Notes: generated from the sequence alone by a model not told the origin. 64,000 nt of DNA from Thereva unica (GCA_949987705.1 CATLJY010000847.1:1-64000); one strand, 5' to 3'; counted from the first letter of the stretch, positions 21,848-33,996 are shown. Translations and numbers: made by a program.

Positions 21848-21902
<55 letters not shown>
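21848..21902 (+). repeat. (AAAT)n tail of J1
   Basis: About thirteen perfect AAAT tetramers mark the LINE 3' end. The purity suggests a fairly recent insertion or microsatellite expansion. Confidence 0.95.
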
Positions 21903-24236
21903 ATGAGGTACTCAAACAAAAAAAAAAAAACAAAGACCGCACCTGGCACTGATAAAATTACGTATGAGATGCTAAGAAACCTGTCACTCAATGGACAAAA
22001 AGCCTTTATTCAAACCATCTGTAATCTTTTCACGTCCGGAATTAGTCCAACAGAGTGGTTAAACATCAAAATTGTCCCAATCCTTAAACAAGGCAAAGAC
22101 CCAAATGCTATTACTAGTTACAGGCCAATCTCGCTGATAAATGTACGTCTAAAAGTTACCAACTTACTAATAAAAAAGGATATCGAAAGAATCATAGAAT
22201 CCAATAGGATACTTCCCAATCATAGTTTTGCCTATCGCAAAGGTAGGTCTGCTTCCACTTGCTTAAATATAATTCACCAAACAATCCATAACTACAAACG
22301 CACGAACAAGGTCGTTGCTATAGTTACCCTTGATCTTGACAGCGCCTACGACAGAGTTGACCTATTTCTACTTTATACCACGCTTTTACAATATAATATT
22401 CCTTTAAGTCATATTAATTGGATCACCAGAGTGTTTGCAAACAGAGAGATCCAACTTGGAAAGATATCAAAAAAGTCGGTGGGGGTATACCCCAAGGCAG
22501 TTCTCTAAGTCCTCTACTCTTTAACATCTATACATCCATACTTCATGATGTCTCCATATGGGATGTTGAAGTCTTTCAATTTGCCGATGACTTTATGTTT
22601 ATCACTGGAGGTGAATACACTAGTTCGGTTGAATCTAAACTACAAGCTGCTGTGAACCATTTTTACAACATTGCAACCGAAAGAAAACTCTTAATCAACA
22701 TCTCCAAAACTCGCGCTATTTTTGTTGGAAGGCACAAACAGATCTCGTTATTCATTGACTCCCATCCCATTTTGGCAACAAAAACCCTAAAATTCTTAGG
22801 CAGAATCTTCGCATACAGCCTGAATAGTCGTTTACATCTAAAAGAAGCAATTGACGCTCTGGAAAAAAATCACAGAGTAGTTTCTATCTTAAGCAAAAAA
22901 AATGGAGCAACACCTGCTACCTCACTCCTTTTATATAGATCTCTAATAAGATCCAAAATGGAATATGCCAGACCTCTCTCCTTTGATGAGTCTAAAACTT
23001 TTGAAAAAAGAGTTACAACTATCACCAACTCGTATCTCAGAGAGTGCCTAGGTTTAACCCCTTCTACACCTAACCATGTACTATATGCTCTTGCGAATGA
23101 ACTTCCAACAAATCTAAGAGCTGAACTTTTAACAGTCAAAGAGAAGCCGAAAGAAAGAATTATGAAAGAAAAAAGAGCAACTTTCCCCAGCGATGCCTTA
23201 ATAATAGCGACCGATGCATCGATAGCTGAAAATGTAACAGGTATTGGAGTCTTCTTTAAGAGTCTAAACTGTGATCTAAAATTCCGCTCCTTCTGGTCAA
23301 TGTCTACACTAACTGCTGAACTGCTTGCCATAAAAACAGCGTTAGCCTCGTCGCAAAGTCTTATGTTCAAAGAACTCATCATTCTTACAGATAGCTTAAA
23401 CAGCTGCAAAAGAGCTCTAATAACTACCTAGTCACTAAGATACAAAACCTATCCCTAAGCTTTGACTCCGTACTCATTCTCTGGATTCCCTCTCACAAAG
23501 GAATATTTGAAAACGAGGTGGCTGACTCTATAGCCAATGATGCAAGAGCCTCAGGAGAAATCCTTACTCACAAGTTAAATCTCCAAGATTTCATAATCAA
23601 TGTAAACAACAAACTCAGGTTGGAATGGAACAGAGCATATCATGAAGTCTCATTAACCAAAGGAAAATCCCCACCTGAAACTCACCCCCTGGTTCTATAA
23701 TTTAAACTTATCACCCAAACTATTTAGAATCTTAAATCGTCGTTGCGACCTTAAGATCTCCTATGTGACAATTTTATCGAAATCCACTTTTCAATTTAAT
23801 GTAAACTTTATGATGTCCTCCATCGAATGCAAAAACTCCCATGTTGATATAACAATAACTTCAAGTCAAAAAATACTCCTATGTGGTAGCCTTGAAAAGC
23901 TGGCAATTTGAAAGCTCAGTTATCATAAAGTTTGATATTTTGCACATAGGAGATCTTAAGGTCTCAACGACGAAATCGCATTTTAACAGGACATGCATAT
24001 GACGATGCTCGATTAGCTTCGTGGCGACTCATACCAAATGACATCTGTAGCATTTGCAATATTAAGAATGACACATAGCATATATTACTTAGATGTAAAA
24101 AATTTGAATCAGTCAGAAGGAATTATAATGATCTCAGTTTGGCAACCAATCTATCTCAGCTTCTGTCTCCGTTCAACAATGAGAAATTAAAAACTATTAC
24201 CAAGTTTATATCTGAAGCCAACATATTTATCTGAGA
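21903..24236 (+). pseudogene. I-LINE RT, RNase H and C-terminal CCHC
   Basis: The RT runs from TAPGTDKITYEML through YRPISLIN, YRKGRSASTCLN, LDLDSAYDRVD and GGIPQGSSLSPLLFNIY to FQFADDFMF; the frame shifts near 22490. RNase H shows IIATDASIAENVTGIGVFF, TAELLAIKTAL and IILTDSLNS, shifts near 23430, then WIPSHKGIFENEVADSIA. The end has CSICNIKNDT and HILLRCKKF. RNase H in a LINE with this architecture is typical of the I group. A MITE interrupts at 23738. Confidence 0.82.
23738..23972. mobile_element. 235-bp MITE
   Basis: Inverted ends of about 30 bp, CGTCGTTGCGACCTTAAGAT on the left and the mirrored ATCTTAAGGTCTCAACGACG on the right. Flanking AAAT is at 23734-23737 and 23973-23976. No ORF. 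Family not recognised. Confidence 0.8.
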
Positions 24237-24670
24237 TAATATTACTCAAATCACAGGGTGGGATGTTTTCAGCGAAGGACCTTGACCTTGTATCTTAAAG
24301 CATTATTTAATCGACAGTAAATTCTAGATCTCATTATATTATAGTGTGTGTTCCAAAGATAATTTTCCAGTAAATAGTTCTTTATAATTTTGGCACTCAT
24401 TTAATCTTTGTTTGTATCTTTTATCACTTTATCAATTTGTTTAATTTTTATAAAATTTTGACGATCTCACTAAATTAGTGACCGTGACGACGGTTGCTGT
24501 GGCCTAACAACCTGACTGCAAACAGAGAGAGAGAGTTTCAAACAGGCCACAAAAATTAATTTTATAAACGTAGTTTCTTGGTTATATGGCTGAAAGGCTA
24601 GGACCATTAAAAGGCACATCAGTGCCACGCAAATCCATAACTAGCCAAAACAACAACAACATATTACATA
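24237..24670 (+). other. I-LINE 3' untranslated region
   Basis: Non-coding. It contains GAGAGAGAGAG (about 24521-24533) and ends with CAACAACAACA just before the target duplication. No poly-A. Confidence 0.7.
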
Positions 24671-25034
24671 TTATCTCGTATTTAATTTATATTAATTTTA
24701 GTGTTGCATATATTTTAGGTTGTCTGGATCTCTTGGTGGGGCTCAGGAGGAGGTGTTTGAAGGGCCAACTTTTTTCGGGGTTATCAGATAAGTATTTTTT
24801 TTTTTTTTTGATTTTTGAACCTTTTTTCTTTGTGTTGATATTTTGTTTATTTTCAGGTTTTCGACGTTGGAATTTTGTATACTGGTTTAGGACATTTTGT
24901 AACTTGCTGGATATTTGAAGGTATGTTACTTGATTTCGGGTGTTTTTTAATTATTGATTCTTTTCCTTGCAGGTTTGTTATTGTTATTATTTTTTCGCGC
25001 GTTGAGGACCGGTGATGACGGTGAGGACCGAACA
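24671..25034 (-). repeat. BEL-B 3' LTR fragment 3
   Basis: Matches the right LTR from TATCTCGTATTTAATT to its outer end ACCGAACA. On the minus strand this is the TGTTCGGT start of the LTR, preceded by the purine-rich AAGGCGGGGAGAA (the polypurine tract, about 25035-25047). Confidence 0.88.
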
Positions 25035-25355
25035 TTCTCCCCGCCTTGAAGTGTTAACTTTAAAGGAAAGATTTTTTTTTGGAGAGTTTGTTTTAATGAA
25101 TGGTTTTTTGGTGTGATAAATAAATGATTTTTTATCTTTAATTCAAAATTCTTGTTAATTTTATTTCATTGCCTTTTTCTTCATTTGTACACTATGTTTG
25201 TTTTGTTTCACGCGTTACTTTGTGTTTGAAGACGGACAAAAATCTTCTGGTTTGCCTTTTTCGTGAACCTAAGCGTTCCCTCCTTTATTTTCATCCGGAA
25301 GGTCTTTTTTGCTAGCCTTATCTTACCCCATGGGAGTGCGATGTGGCGAATTTTT

Positions 25356-25673
25356 TTACCATAACTCCTCTGTTATTTCTAGATCTGGCGGTGGCTGCTG
25401 TTTTCGTCGTCGATATTCCTCCAATGTAATGCGCCTTTTTGGAACTTTGTTCGTTGACTTTGGCGGAGGCTGACTTCTTCTGGGCTTTGTTGTAGGGATT
25501 GGTCGCGGTTGTGTCCTCTTCCGGATCTCAGGGCCACAAGGTACTGCTTCGAAGGGTCGCCTAACTACTGGCCGCTGTGGAGATGTAAGTTTTATCGACT
25601 GCCTTGGCGTTGATGGAGTTGTTCTTGGTGGCGATGAATATTCTGGGATGTCGTGTATCCATAAATAATCCAT
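25356..25673 (-). CDS. small Pro/Arg-rich ORF near the BEL-B 3' LTR, unknown
   Basis: 105 codons, no stop. The composition is dominated by Pro, Arg, Thr and Lys (for example RPVVRRPFEAVPCGPEIRKR, LEEYRRRKQQPPPD). It lies between the pol deletion and the polypurine tract, so it could be the end of pol or an accessory ORF. No domain recognised. 25048-25355 and 25674-25923 look non-coding. Confidence 0.4.
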   Translation of the reverse strand: MDYLWIHDIPEYSSPPRTTPSTPRQSIKLTSPQRPVVRRPFEAVPCGPEIRKRTQPRPIPTTKPRRSQPPPKSTNKVPKRRITLEEYRRRKQQPPPDLEITEELW

Positions 25674-25923
25674 CGTTGAGGTTTTTTTCTCTTCTCGAGT
25701 TTGTGAAATGGCGGTCCCGAAATAATTTTTCCGATTAAATGTTGATAACGGTCGTTTTTAATGCCTTTTAATTTTCATTGTTGGTATGAGTGTTTATGCA
25801 CATTTTTATTTATTGGTTGAAGTCTGTGCTATTTAGTCGGCGGAAGTGAATTAAAGCTGCTGTTCTGTGGCCGTGTTTGATGGGAGTGAACATATTTTTG
25901 TGATTGGCCGTTTCATGATGTTA

Positions 25924-26417
25924 TTAACTTCCCAGTATAGGAAGTTATTGTAATCGTCCGAAAATCGAAATCGAAAATTTCAACGTATTTTCATCTTTCA
26001 AGGTCCCAGGAGCATTTTAAGCAAAACATTGGGAGGAAGGATGTGTGTGTGTGTATGTGCGTACGGATGTGGTCATTTTTTCCTGCACGATATCGCGCGA
26101 ACCAAAACTGATATCGACTTCGTTGAGGTGTTGTTCGAAGCGTATTAACCGAAATATGATCTGAAAAGAATTTCATGAAATTCGGTCCAGCCGTTTTTTT
26201 GTTTGAGCGATGTAAGTGATTTTTGTACCTGCACGATATCGCCCAAACCACGAAAGATATTGATTTACTTGAGGTGCCGTTCGAAGCGTATTAGCGACAA
26301 TATTATCTGAAAAGATTTTTATAATATTCGGTCCAGCGGTTTTTTGGTTTAAATGACTTAAGTGATTTTTGTACCTGCACGATATCGCGCGAACTATAAA
26401 AGATATCGACTTAGTTG
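25924..26417 (+). mobile_element. H1: truncated Helentron-like repeat
   Basis: Starts TTAACTTCCCAGTATAGGAA like H2 and H3, includes a (TG)n stretch and two to three CACGATATCGCGCGAAC units, then stops abruptly where BEL-B RT begins. Its 3' end is missing. The rest of BEL-B pol (RNase H, integrase) is also missing at this point, so a deletion probably removed both. Confidence 0.8.
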
Positions 26418-27480
26418 ATTGTCGATGTTGATTGGGACCGTTTCATCCCAGTCGAGTTTTGTTAGCCAAAGACTTTGTATTAAAATTTTGGCGTTAATAG
26501 TTACTGGTGTAAGCCAGCCGATATGGTCGAACAGCTTCGCAATCTTGGACAGTATTTTCCGTTTTGTATATGTCTCTGGTGCTGACTCCATGCTGACCTT
26601 GTAAGATAGTGTATCGCTGGAAGGATTCCATAATAAACCAAGGGCTTTGACTTCTTCTGCATTCACTGCGAGTGGAAATGAGACTCTCGATCGGTTGCCG
26701 GAACTTCTTCCAAGATGGTGTTGTGATTCGCGGCCCATTTTCGGAGCTCTAGCCCTCCTGCTCGGAGAAGCTGAATTAGTTGCCTTTGTTTCTGTCTTGC
26801 TTCTTCTATGTTATCTGCGCCAGTCATCAAATCGTCAACGTAGAAATCGTTGAGTACAGCGTTGGAGACGATTTGGAATATTTCTGCTTCATCTTTCGCC
26901 AATTGGTGCCTGGTTCGGATGGCAAGGAAAGGAGCGCTCTTTGTTCCGAACGTCACGGTTAAGAGTTTGTAGTCTCGTATAGGCTGATCTGGTGATTCCC
27001 TCCAAACAATTCGTTGATAATCGGCATCGTCTTGCTTCTTCTATGTTATCTGCGCCAGTCATCAAATCGTCAACGTAGAAATCGTTGAGTACAGCGTTGG
27101 AGCCGATTTGGAATATTTCTGCTTCATCTTTCGCCAATTGGTGCCTGGTTCGGATGGCAAGGAAAGGAGCGCTCTTTGTTCCGAACGTCACGGTTAAGAG
27201 TTTGTAGTCTCGTATAGGCTGATCTGGTGATTCCCTCCAAACAATTCGTTGATAATCGGCATCGTCTGGATGAACTCGTATTTGGCGATACATCTTCTCT
27301 ATATCGGCCTTGTAAGCAATGCGGTATTTTCTCCATCGCATTAGTGTAGACATCAAAGAGTCTTGTATCACTGAGCCATTCAATAATACGCTATTGAGTG
27401 AGTTTCCGTTGGCAGTCGGACGGGATGCGTCGAAAACTACTCTCAGTTTGGTGGTCGTGCTACTCGGTTTGATGACAGCA
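26418..27480 (-). pseudogene. BEL-B reverse transcriptase
   Basis: RT blocks: AYKADIEKMYRQIRVHPDD, LLTVTFGTKSAPFLAIRT and the catalytic FYVDDLMTGADN, then the connection domain with KILSKIAKLFDHIGWLTPVT. It would copy BEL RNA within particles. A 235-bp tandem duplication repeats the core, including the YVDD box, and shifts the frame. RNase H and integrase are absent. Confidence 0.85.
26796..27265 (-). repeat. 235-bp tandem duplication inside BEL-B RT
   Basis: 26796-27030 and 27031-27265 are almost identical (I see one substitution, GAGACG versus GAGCCG). 235 is not a multiple of 3, so RT is frameshifted. A short homology (GTCTT/GTCTG) lies at the junction. Confidence 0.92.
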
Positions 27481-27491
27481 TGGTGAGGCAG

Positions 27492-29570
27492 TTAACAACA
27501 TCGATATGTTGTCGTACCGTTAGGCAGTTGGTTTTGAAGTGCTGATTCTGGGGTGGTGGTAGGCACCATGTGACCTAACGTCAAATATTCCTGTATGCAT
27601 TTGACGTAGTCTGCCTTCAAATCAGGATCTTGTTGGAATCGTTTCTCCATTTGCATCAATGTTCGAATGGCGATGTGTCTTGATGCGCCAAGTTGTATTT
27701 GATTAGCTACAAATGGAAGCCGCACCGGGTAACGTCCGTTGCTGCATCTAGTGACGTTGTGTTTGTAGTGGTTTTCGCAACGGGTTTCTTCGGTTGTCCA
27801 CTTGGATCTTGGTGGACGCTCTTCCAGTTCCCAGAATCTCTTTAGCTCATCGTTAGGAGTCACCTGAGTGAAGAATGTTTCAATATGTGAGCTTGTTTGT
27901 GCAGCTGGAGTGGTCTTCCCAGAGATGATCCATCCAAACACCGTGTTTTGGCCAACTGGGGATCCCTCGTTCCCCTTTCTTAGACCGGCCAAGATGATCA
28001 TGTGGAATACATCTGCTCCCAAAAGGATGTCAATATGACCCGGCTTGTAGAATGTTGGATCCGCTAATTCGAGACCATTTAAATGAGCCCAATCCTTGCT
28101 GGAACATTCACTATTTGGAAATGGGTTAGTTATTTTGTTAATTACCAGTGCCTGGACCTGGATGTTCTTCGACTGTTGGTTTCGTGGTTTTAGCTGCAGC
28201 GAAGCCCATTTTGTGATCTTCCCGGCTGGCATGTTACCGATCACGGTTACTGCTGTTTGTACTGGCTCCTTTTTGAGGCGTAGATTTTGAACCACAGACT
28301 CACGTATGAATGAGGATTGAGATCCGGGATCGATGAGTACTCTGCAGACCTGCTCTCGACCAGTTGGAGATATTACGGTGACCAGCGCCGTAGCCAATAG
28401 TACTTGTCGGCAGTCATAAGGTACTGCCTGAGCGAAGTATGTATGTGTTTGATTGGCTGGTGCCTCATTGTTTGAACTTGAGGGCAGTGAAGTGCTGCTA
28501 TTGGTTTGACCTGCTGGCTGGATTCTATGCAGAGTCGTATGGTGAGCCTTTCCGCATTGGAAACATCTACTTTTGCTGGAACATTGTGATAAGCGATGGC
28601 CTGTTCCCAGACAATTGATGCATAGATCCTTTGATTTGACTACCTTGTATCTCTCATCGATGCTCAATTATATGTATTTGGGGCATTTCCTCATGGCGTG
28701 TGTGCCTTTGCACAGGATGCATACGCTATGACTTGCTAAGTGGAAGGTTTGTGTTCTTCGTCTTGGATGCTCCCTGGTTTTGCTCTCGTGATGTTCATGC
28801 TTGCTGTTTGATGGGTTGTTGACAGCTTCTAACGTCCTGAATCTCGTTTCGAGGAAAGTAAACAGTTGTGGCCATGTCGGAATGGTTTGCCTTAACTTAG
28901 TACTCTGGGATTGCTCCCACTGCTGGTGAGTTTCGGTCGGTAGTTTCTGTACAAGCAAATGGATGAGAATAGGGTCCCAATTCTGTGTTGAGATTTTCAG
29001 ATTCTCAATAGCTGTGAGACATTCGTGGGTCCTTGTCTTCAGCTCCTTGATGCCTTGTGCTGATTCGCTACTTAACTTCGGTTGGCTGAGTAGAATGTCG
29101 AGCTGTGTCTTTAACAATGCTCGCTTATTGTCGTAAGTATCAACGAGTAGATTCCATGCAGGTCCATAGTTGGCATCGCTTACTAATGTATTGCTGAGTA
29201 GTCTCAATGCTTCCCCCGATAAATGAGCCTTTAGATATTGGAGTTTTTGAGCACCTGATAATGATGTTTTGTTGTGTATGAGGCTGGTGAACAAGTCCAA
29301 GAACGATGGCCATGCTGCATAGTCGCCTGCGAATGTGGGTATTGAGGTTCGTGGAAGTTTTACCTCGTTGTTATGGTGAGCAATTTGACTATTATTTAGA
29401 TCTGTTGATGACTGCTCGGCTCTTGGGTCTGCGGCTGGACGGATCTTGAGGTATTATTCGTTGATTGTGGAATAGGTGTTTATGTACGTTTCTTCCACTT
29501 CTGAGTACCAATCGTCCTTGAAGTATGGATGCATGCGTTCGGCTTCACTTAGCGTCTTGCTCATTATTTT
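27492..29570 (-). pseudogene. BEL-B Gag-protease
   Basis: From MSKTLSEAERMHPYF near 29568 through the Gag domain (TSIPTFAGDYAAWPSFLDLF, LSGEALRLLSNTLV) to zinc knuckles (CILCKGTHAMRKC, CINCLGTGHRLSQC, CFQCGKAHH) and the protease VLIDPGSQSSFIRES. The last part leads toward RT (ELEERPPRSKW). There are in-frame stops at about 29459 and at 28668, between the knuckles. The domain order matches BEL-A, though the sequence is well diverged. Confidence 0.82.
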
Positions 29571-29771
29571 CTCCTCGTTATTGCAGAACTTTTTCCAGTC
29601 GTCATCGAGACCGTCGAGTTTCTTTTGGAAGTATGTTTTCGTTTTTCTACTTGGTCCATCCTTGGAAAAGTTGCGATATGCCTTCTCGATGCGTTCTCGA
29701 AGTCGTTTTTGATGATCGAGTAATTCTTCAATGTTTCTGATTTGCGGCTTGCGTTATCTTATTGAATCACT

Positions 29772-29789
29772 ATCCGGCTCGAAGGACCA
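29772..29789 (-). other. BEL-B primer-binding site, tRNA-Tyr
   Basis: On the minus strand TGGTCCTTCGAGCCGGAT, identical to the BEL-A site, one base from the LTR. Confidence 0.85.
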
Positions 29790-29790
29790 A

Positions 29791-31605
29791 TGTTCAGAAT
29801 TAGCAATTTAATTTCTGAGTATATATGAAGGTGCCGGAAGGGGAAGGGTGTAATTCAATAAAAGATAACCTTTCCAAACAACTAAACAATTCTTTATTTT
29901 CACGTAATGACTACTCGTTTCAAATATAATTCCAATATAATTTTTAGTACTTCAATATTTAATTAACTGAAATTATGATTTGCTATTAAGTTTCTTTAAG
30001 TCTGGTTATTTATTTTATTTATGTGTTAATTTATTTTTGTTGAATAAATTATCAACGCCACCTGGATGTCGTGTTGGATGATTTCTGATGGACCTCTGCA
30101 GTTAGCTGCCCAAGTGCCTGGAATTCTGCCGGTTGTGTGATGATTAAATATCTTGTGGAAGCGGCTTGCGTTTGTTGCTGCTTGCGCGCTGCCTTGCTGT
30201 TTGTGTGTTGCCTTTTGCTGCTTGATGGGGTATAACTTCGTCCCTCTGTTAGTGGATGGTTGCTGCAAATTAATTTTTGCGTATTAAGTCGTTAGTGAGC
30301 AATTTCACTACGATTCCCTTTAGAATGCTAACTCAGTACTTAGCAGATTCAAAAATAGGAAAAAAAAGCCTCAATGCTGCTTTTTGATTGATTGAAATTG
30401 CTTCGAAAACCTCAAGGCGATTTTATGTCTTCTAGGTCAATTCGCTAGAAAGACTGAATGCAATCTGACTTTGACGGGACTGTGTGTCAGTATTTATTTT
30501 CACTTGAATAATGGTTGCGACTACCTTGTGATGGGGGCTTCGCTTTCGAAGTACATATATACTTTCGGGTTTATGTACTTGATATGTGTGCGATATGCGA
30601 TCAGCTGTTCCTTTTCTGCCCATAGAGGTCAAATGGGCTTTTATTTTGGTAAGTATATTTCTATCTCGTATTTAATTTATATTAATTTTAGTTATATTTT
30701 AGGTTGTCTGGATCTCTTGGTGGGGCTCCGGAGGAGGTGTTTGAAGGGCCAACTTTTTTCGGGGTTATCACCCGTTGCATAAGTGCTTATTTTTACACAC
30801 GATGTCATAGGAGGTAAGGCCTTACTTTAGTACTTACCTTAGAGTACTTATAGAACTGCTCATCTGTAAGGGGTATAGTAAGGCAGCAAATGGAACATTG
30901 CAAAAAGAAATATTCATGGGCGGCTGTGGATATGTGATCCGGTATCGAAATGCTTTTATTTTGTTCATCTTTTACAAATGCCTTTTTTTCCAAGCCCGAG
31001 AGTGGCTTTACGTAAGCAGTCCCCCAACTAAATTCTCCACTTCTCCAAAGTTGCTTGTCCTCCGTATCGAATGAGAGCCGGGCTATTGAGTATGCTAATG
31101 TCGCATTTTACATCGACGAATATAATTGCCTAATTTCTTTTTTTCTATAAAATTTATGAAAACTCCAGGAAAACTCCCTTGAGTCATCGGGAAGATTCTC
31201 CCTTGTTTGGGTATAATTCTGGACTACACCTTACCATCTGCCTTTTCTTGTAATGGGGTTTGTAAGGGCTCATCTAGCACCAAGAAAATAAGGGGTACCC
31301 CTTACCAGATGAGTACTTATTTCAGTGCTCCATTGGTAAGGCCTTCCTAGAATTCCTACTGGGCAGATAAGTATTTTTTTTTATTTTTGAACCTGTTTTC
31401 TTTGTGTTGATATTTTGTTTATTTTCAAGTTTTCGACGTTGGAATTTTGTATGCTGGTTTAGGACATTTTGTAACTTGCTGGATATTTGAAGGTATGTTA
31501 CTTGATTTCGGGTGTTTTTTAATTGTTGATTCTTTTCCTTTCAGGTTTGTTATTGTTATTATTTTTTCGGACGTTGAGGACCGGTGATGACGGTGAGGAC
31601 CGAAC
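29791..31605 (-). repeat. BEL-B 5' LTR
   Basis: Plus-strand limits TGTTCAGAATT and ACCGAACA. About 1.2 kb without the 593-bp insertion at 30771-31363. It provides the uninterrupted order that proves the two insertions in the left LTR. Confidence 0.88.
30771..31363. mobile_element. 593-bp CCC...GGG element in the LTR
   Basis: The other LTR reads TTATCAGATAAG without interruption. Here CCCGTTGC...ACTGGG is inserted with CA on both sides (30769-30770 and 31364-31365). Subterminal palindromes GTAAGGCCTTAC (left) and GGTAAGGCCTTCC (right) face each other. No ORF. The CCC/GGG ends recall piggyBac, but the duplication is not TTAA, so the family is left open. Confidence 0.7.
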
Positions 31606-31665
31606 ACATTTACATTTAAATTTCAAGCTGGATCGTTACTGGAATATGCCACAAAAAAAAAAAAA
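31606..31665 (+). pseudogene. gypsy gag fragment, left of the Crypton insertion
   Basis: The frame reads KFQAGSLLEYATKKK and then an A-run. It rejoins in sense with RLLLEINKHIGTQ at about 37772. BEL-B lies immediately to the left, so both BEL-B and the Crypton-like element entered this gag. Confidence 0.6.
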
Positions 31666-31692
31666 TAGTATATTCTGTAACAAGTTTGGAAT

Positions 31693-31716
31693 GATGCATA
31701 TTCCGCACAAGTGGAA
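31693..31716. promoter_or_regulatory. possible recombinase site, left end
   Basis: ATTCCGCAC-AA-GTGGAA is an imperfect inverted pair around a 2-bp centre, next to the direct block shared with the right end. Weaker than the right-end site. Inferred only. Confidence 0.35.
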
Positions 31717-32774
31717 GTTTGCCACCCGAGCCGAAGGCGACCACGTACCTACCTAATGTAAAGCTATTGTCAAAAATATAAATGCATAAAGCACAGCAAG
31801 ATATTTTAACCCTAAATAACATATTAGTAGTGCTCATTCGTAACAATTTTAACTATCCAAAATAATTATAAAAAGTAAATATCAATGATATTGTTTGTAA
31901 ATAATTCCCAAACCATCTTTAAACATTTTTCAAATAATTTTTATTCTTTATTATTAAAAAAATTTATAGTAAAATTACTGCAGTTTGAAATTGTTACATT
32001 AGGAATATTACTTAATTAAGCTTTGTTAATTGTGGAATTCTGAGTGTTCACCGTAGATGGCATGGGACTTGGCACTTCAGGTTCAATAATGTGCGTCTCT
32101 TTCTGGGATGTAATTGTACAGGTTCTTTGCCTTGACGTACCAGGTTCAGTTATATGTGTAAGTAGTTTATCAGATATATTTATTCTGTTATTTAAGGAAT
32201 TATCAATATAGCCTTCTGCTACTTCCGTTAACTTCCAACCTCCATGACGCTTTAACGTCGTAATGTCGCCGCCTGCATCACAGGCGCGGATTTAGAATTT
32301 TGTTTTGGGGGGGGGGGGGGTCACGGTATTAAAAGTAAACCAAGAAAGCGAAACACTGAAAGCATTCGAAAATTTACGTGGAAAAAATGGAACGCTTTCA
32401 TTTCTCCAATGGAACTAATATCATCAGAGGGTGGTAGAAGCTGAAAAAAGTTTCCTTCAGACTTTTTATAACCTAGCATCTATGTGTACAACGGGACGCA
32501 CAAGTAAAAGAAAGCCGCGAACGATGTCAGCAGAATATTCCTTACGTGGACATTATGTAGGGATGATGAACCTCTCTATAATCGTGACACTGACGGAAAA
32601 GTAGATAGTCTGGTGGAAAATGATAGGAACTTCAGGGCACTCTTCGTTGAATTTGGTGACTTTACTCTTCAGCATCATTTGGAAACCGCGGGTTTAATCG
32701 CGACATACATCAGTAAAACCACCCAAAATCAACTTACGGAAGCTTGCAAAGAAGAAATTCAGAAAGCAGTTATG

Positions 32775-33996
32775 CTGGTCGTCCACTGGAAGCTTATTCG
32801 AGGGGCTACGCGCTTCGGCTACATGATCGGCTACACGCGGCTATGCGCGACAGATCCAATATAAAGAATTTCATACAAACATCGTTCACTGCAAGCGGCT
32901 TTGAGCTGGCAGCTATAGGCGTATTCGAGCGTGCCGCGCGAATCCAAATTAATTTGGATCGGTCGCTGGAATCAGGAAATAATTTTCTCCAAATAGTACA
33001 GGAAAAATAGCGGAAATGATTGGGTACAGGCTGAAAATTGGCACAGAGCTTCCTTTTAGGGTTCTCAATAAGGCGTTATAAAGTCTACCGATTTTCGACC
33101 CCGGGAAGCTCATTTTTTAGGGGGTTTTAGGGTCAATATATCAGTTTTTAACCGACTTCAAAAAAGAGGAGGTTATCAATTCGAATGTATGTTTTTTTTT
33201 GCAAATATGTACATCTGAAACCGTAAGTCCTATAATAAAATAATGTTGACAAAGTTTGTAGATCGTGCGATTCTTTACTAAAAAGTTATTATACATTTTC
33301 CCGTACGAATTACCATTCAAAAAATATCACCGTTTTAAAGATTTAAAATACTCATATGCACTCATTCACGACTTGTATAGGTTATCAGACGTTCAACGTA
33401 GTAGTCCAACGTTGTTAATTTTTTTAGGGATGGTTCCTGGATGCATTTGGAGAAATAGTGTTTTAGAGAGGAGGTTAACTACTAAAATACAGGGTGTTTA
33501 CGAGAAAAAAAAGTATTTTGTTTCAATATTTAGAGTTGAATAACTAGTTTACTAATTATCGTAAACCAATATACTTAGACTCATCTTTTAGGTGAATGTG
33601 TAATCTTTTATTTGATATAAATAACAGGAACTTGAGTGACTCCATTTGTATGTAGGTTGGCAGCATGAGCAAAATGCTAAAAAACGAATAAAATTGTGAT
33701 TTTGTATTATAATCCCTTATTCAGAACCCTAAATGGAAGCTCTGTGCCAATTTTCAACCTGTAACCAATCATTTCCGCTAGTCCGCTTTTTTCGGCTTAA
33801 TTTAACTGTACTAAAAGCCTTCTATATTTACAAATCACAAAATTATTATGTCAAATTTACTTCAAACTGAGCAGCATAAAAAGCTTGCAGTGGACGACCC
33901 CTGTAGCGTGTAGCCGCGTATCTCAGAGCCGCATGTAGCCGCTCATGTCGCTGAAGCGCGTAGCCGCTCGAATACCCTTCCAGTGGACGACCAGCC
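32775..33996. mobile_element. foldback-type element in the hAT transposase
   Basis: Inverted ends CTGGTCGTCCACTGGAAG...; the right end is the mirror with two extra bases. TTATG is repeated outside (32770-32774 and 33997-34001), and the host frame reads EEIQKAVM-DRVRAAKLC when rejoined. CGGCTAC-type words repeat in both arms. No transposase seen. Confidence 0.78.
33010..33778. mobile_element. 769-bp MITE with TA duplication
   Basis: Inverted ends GCGGAAATGATTGG and further, at least about 55 bp each, with TA on both sides (33008-33009 and 33779-33780), as in Tc1/mariner-type MITEs. Inside is AACCGACTTCAAAAAAGAGG, a phrase common in insect repeats. The small ORF at 33265-33543 looks incidental. 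Confidence 0.8.

Larger units (their letters stand above)
19861..21902 (+). mobile_element. J1: Jockey/CR1-like LINE, 5'-truncated
   Basis: Begins within the linker before RT (motif RNKLYNQIKKN) and ends in a (TAAA)n tail, 21848-21902. It is inserted between the I-LINE endonuclease linker (ending QWTI) and its RT start (KTKTAPGTDKITYEML), with loss of a few target codons. It is closely related to J2 at 53000. Confidence 0.85.
11991..24670 (+). mobile_element. I-like LINE with RNase H, split by nested elements
   Basis: Flanked by TTATCTC (11984-11990 and 24671-24677). Order: ORF1 with zinc knuckles, AP endonuclease, RT, RNase H, a C-terminal CCHC-like motif, and a 3' end with CAACAACAACA. Nested insertions are SatE-1 (13444-18606), a 79-bp insert (19771-19849), LINE J1 (about 19861-21902) and a MITE (23738-23972). 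Removing them restores reading sense at each junction. Frameshifts and stops make it inactive. There is no Met-initiated ORF1 at the start, so the 5' end may be truncated. Confidence 0.85.
272..31605 (-). mobile_element. BEL-B: BEL/Pao LTR retrotransposon, heavily interrupted
   Basis: On the minus strand, from right to left: a 5' LTR (29791-31605), a tRNA-Tyr primer-binding site (29772-29789), Gag-protease (29570-27492), RT (27480-26418), an internal deletion replaced by a truncated Helentron-like repeat (25924-26417), a small 3' ORF, a polypurine tract just right of 25034 and the 3' LTR. The 3' LTR is broken into 272-376, 11437-11990 and 24671-25034 by two large insertions, and its outer end is missing or lies off-window. 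RNase H and integrase are gone and the coding frame has stops, so the copy is dead. The right flank (31606 onward) reads as gypsy gag, so BEL-B inserted into a gypsy element. Confidence 0.85.
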
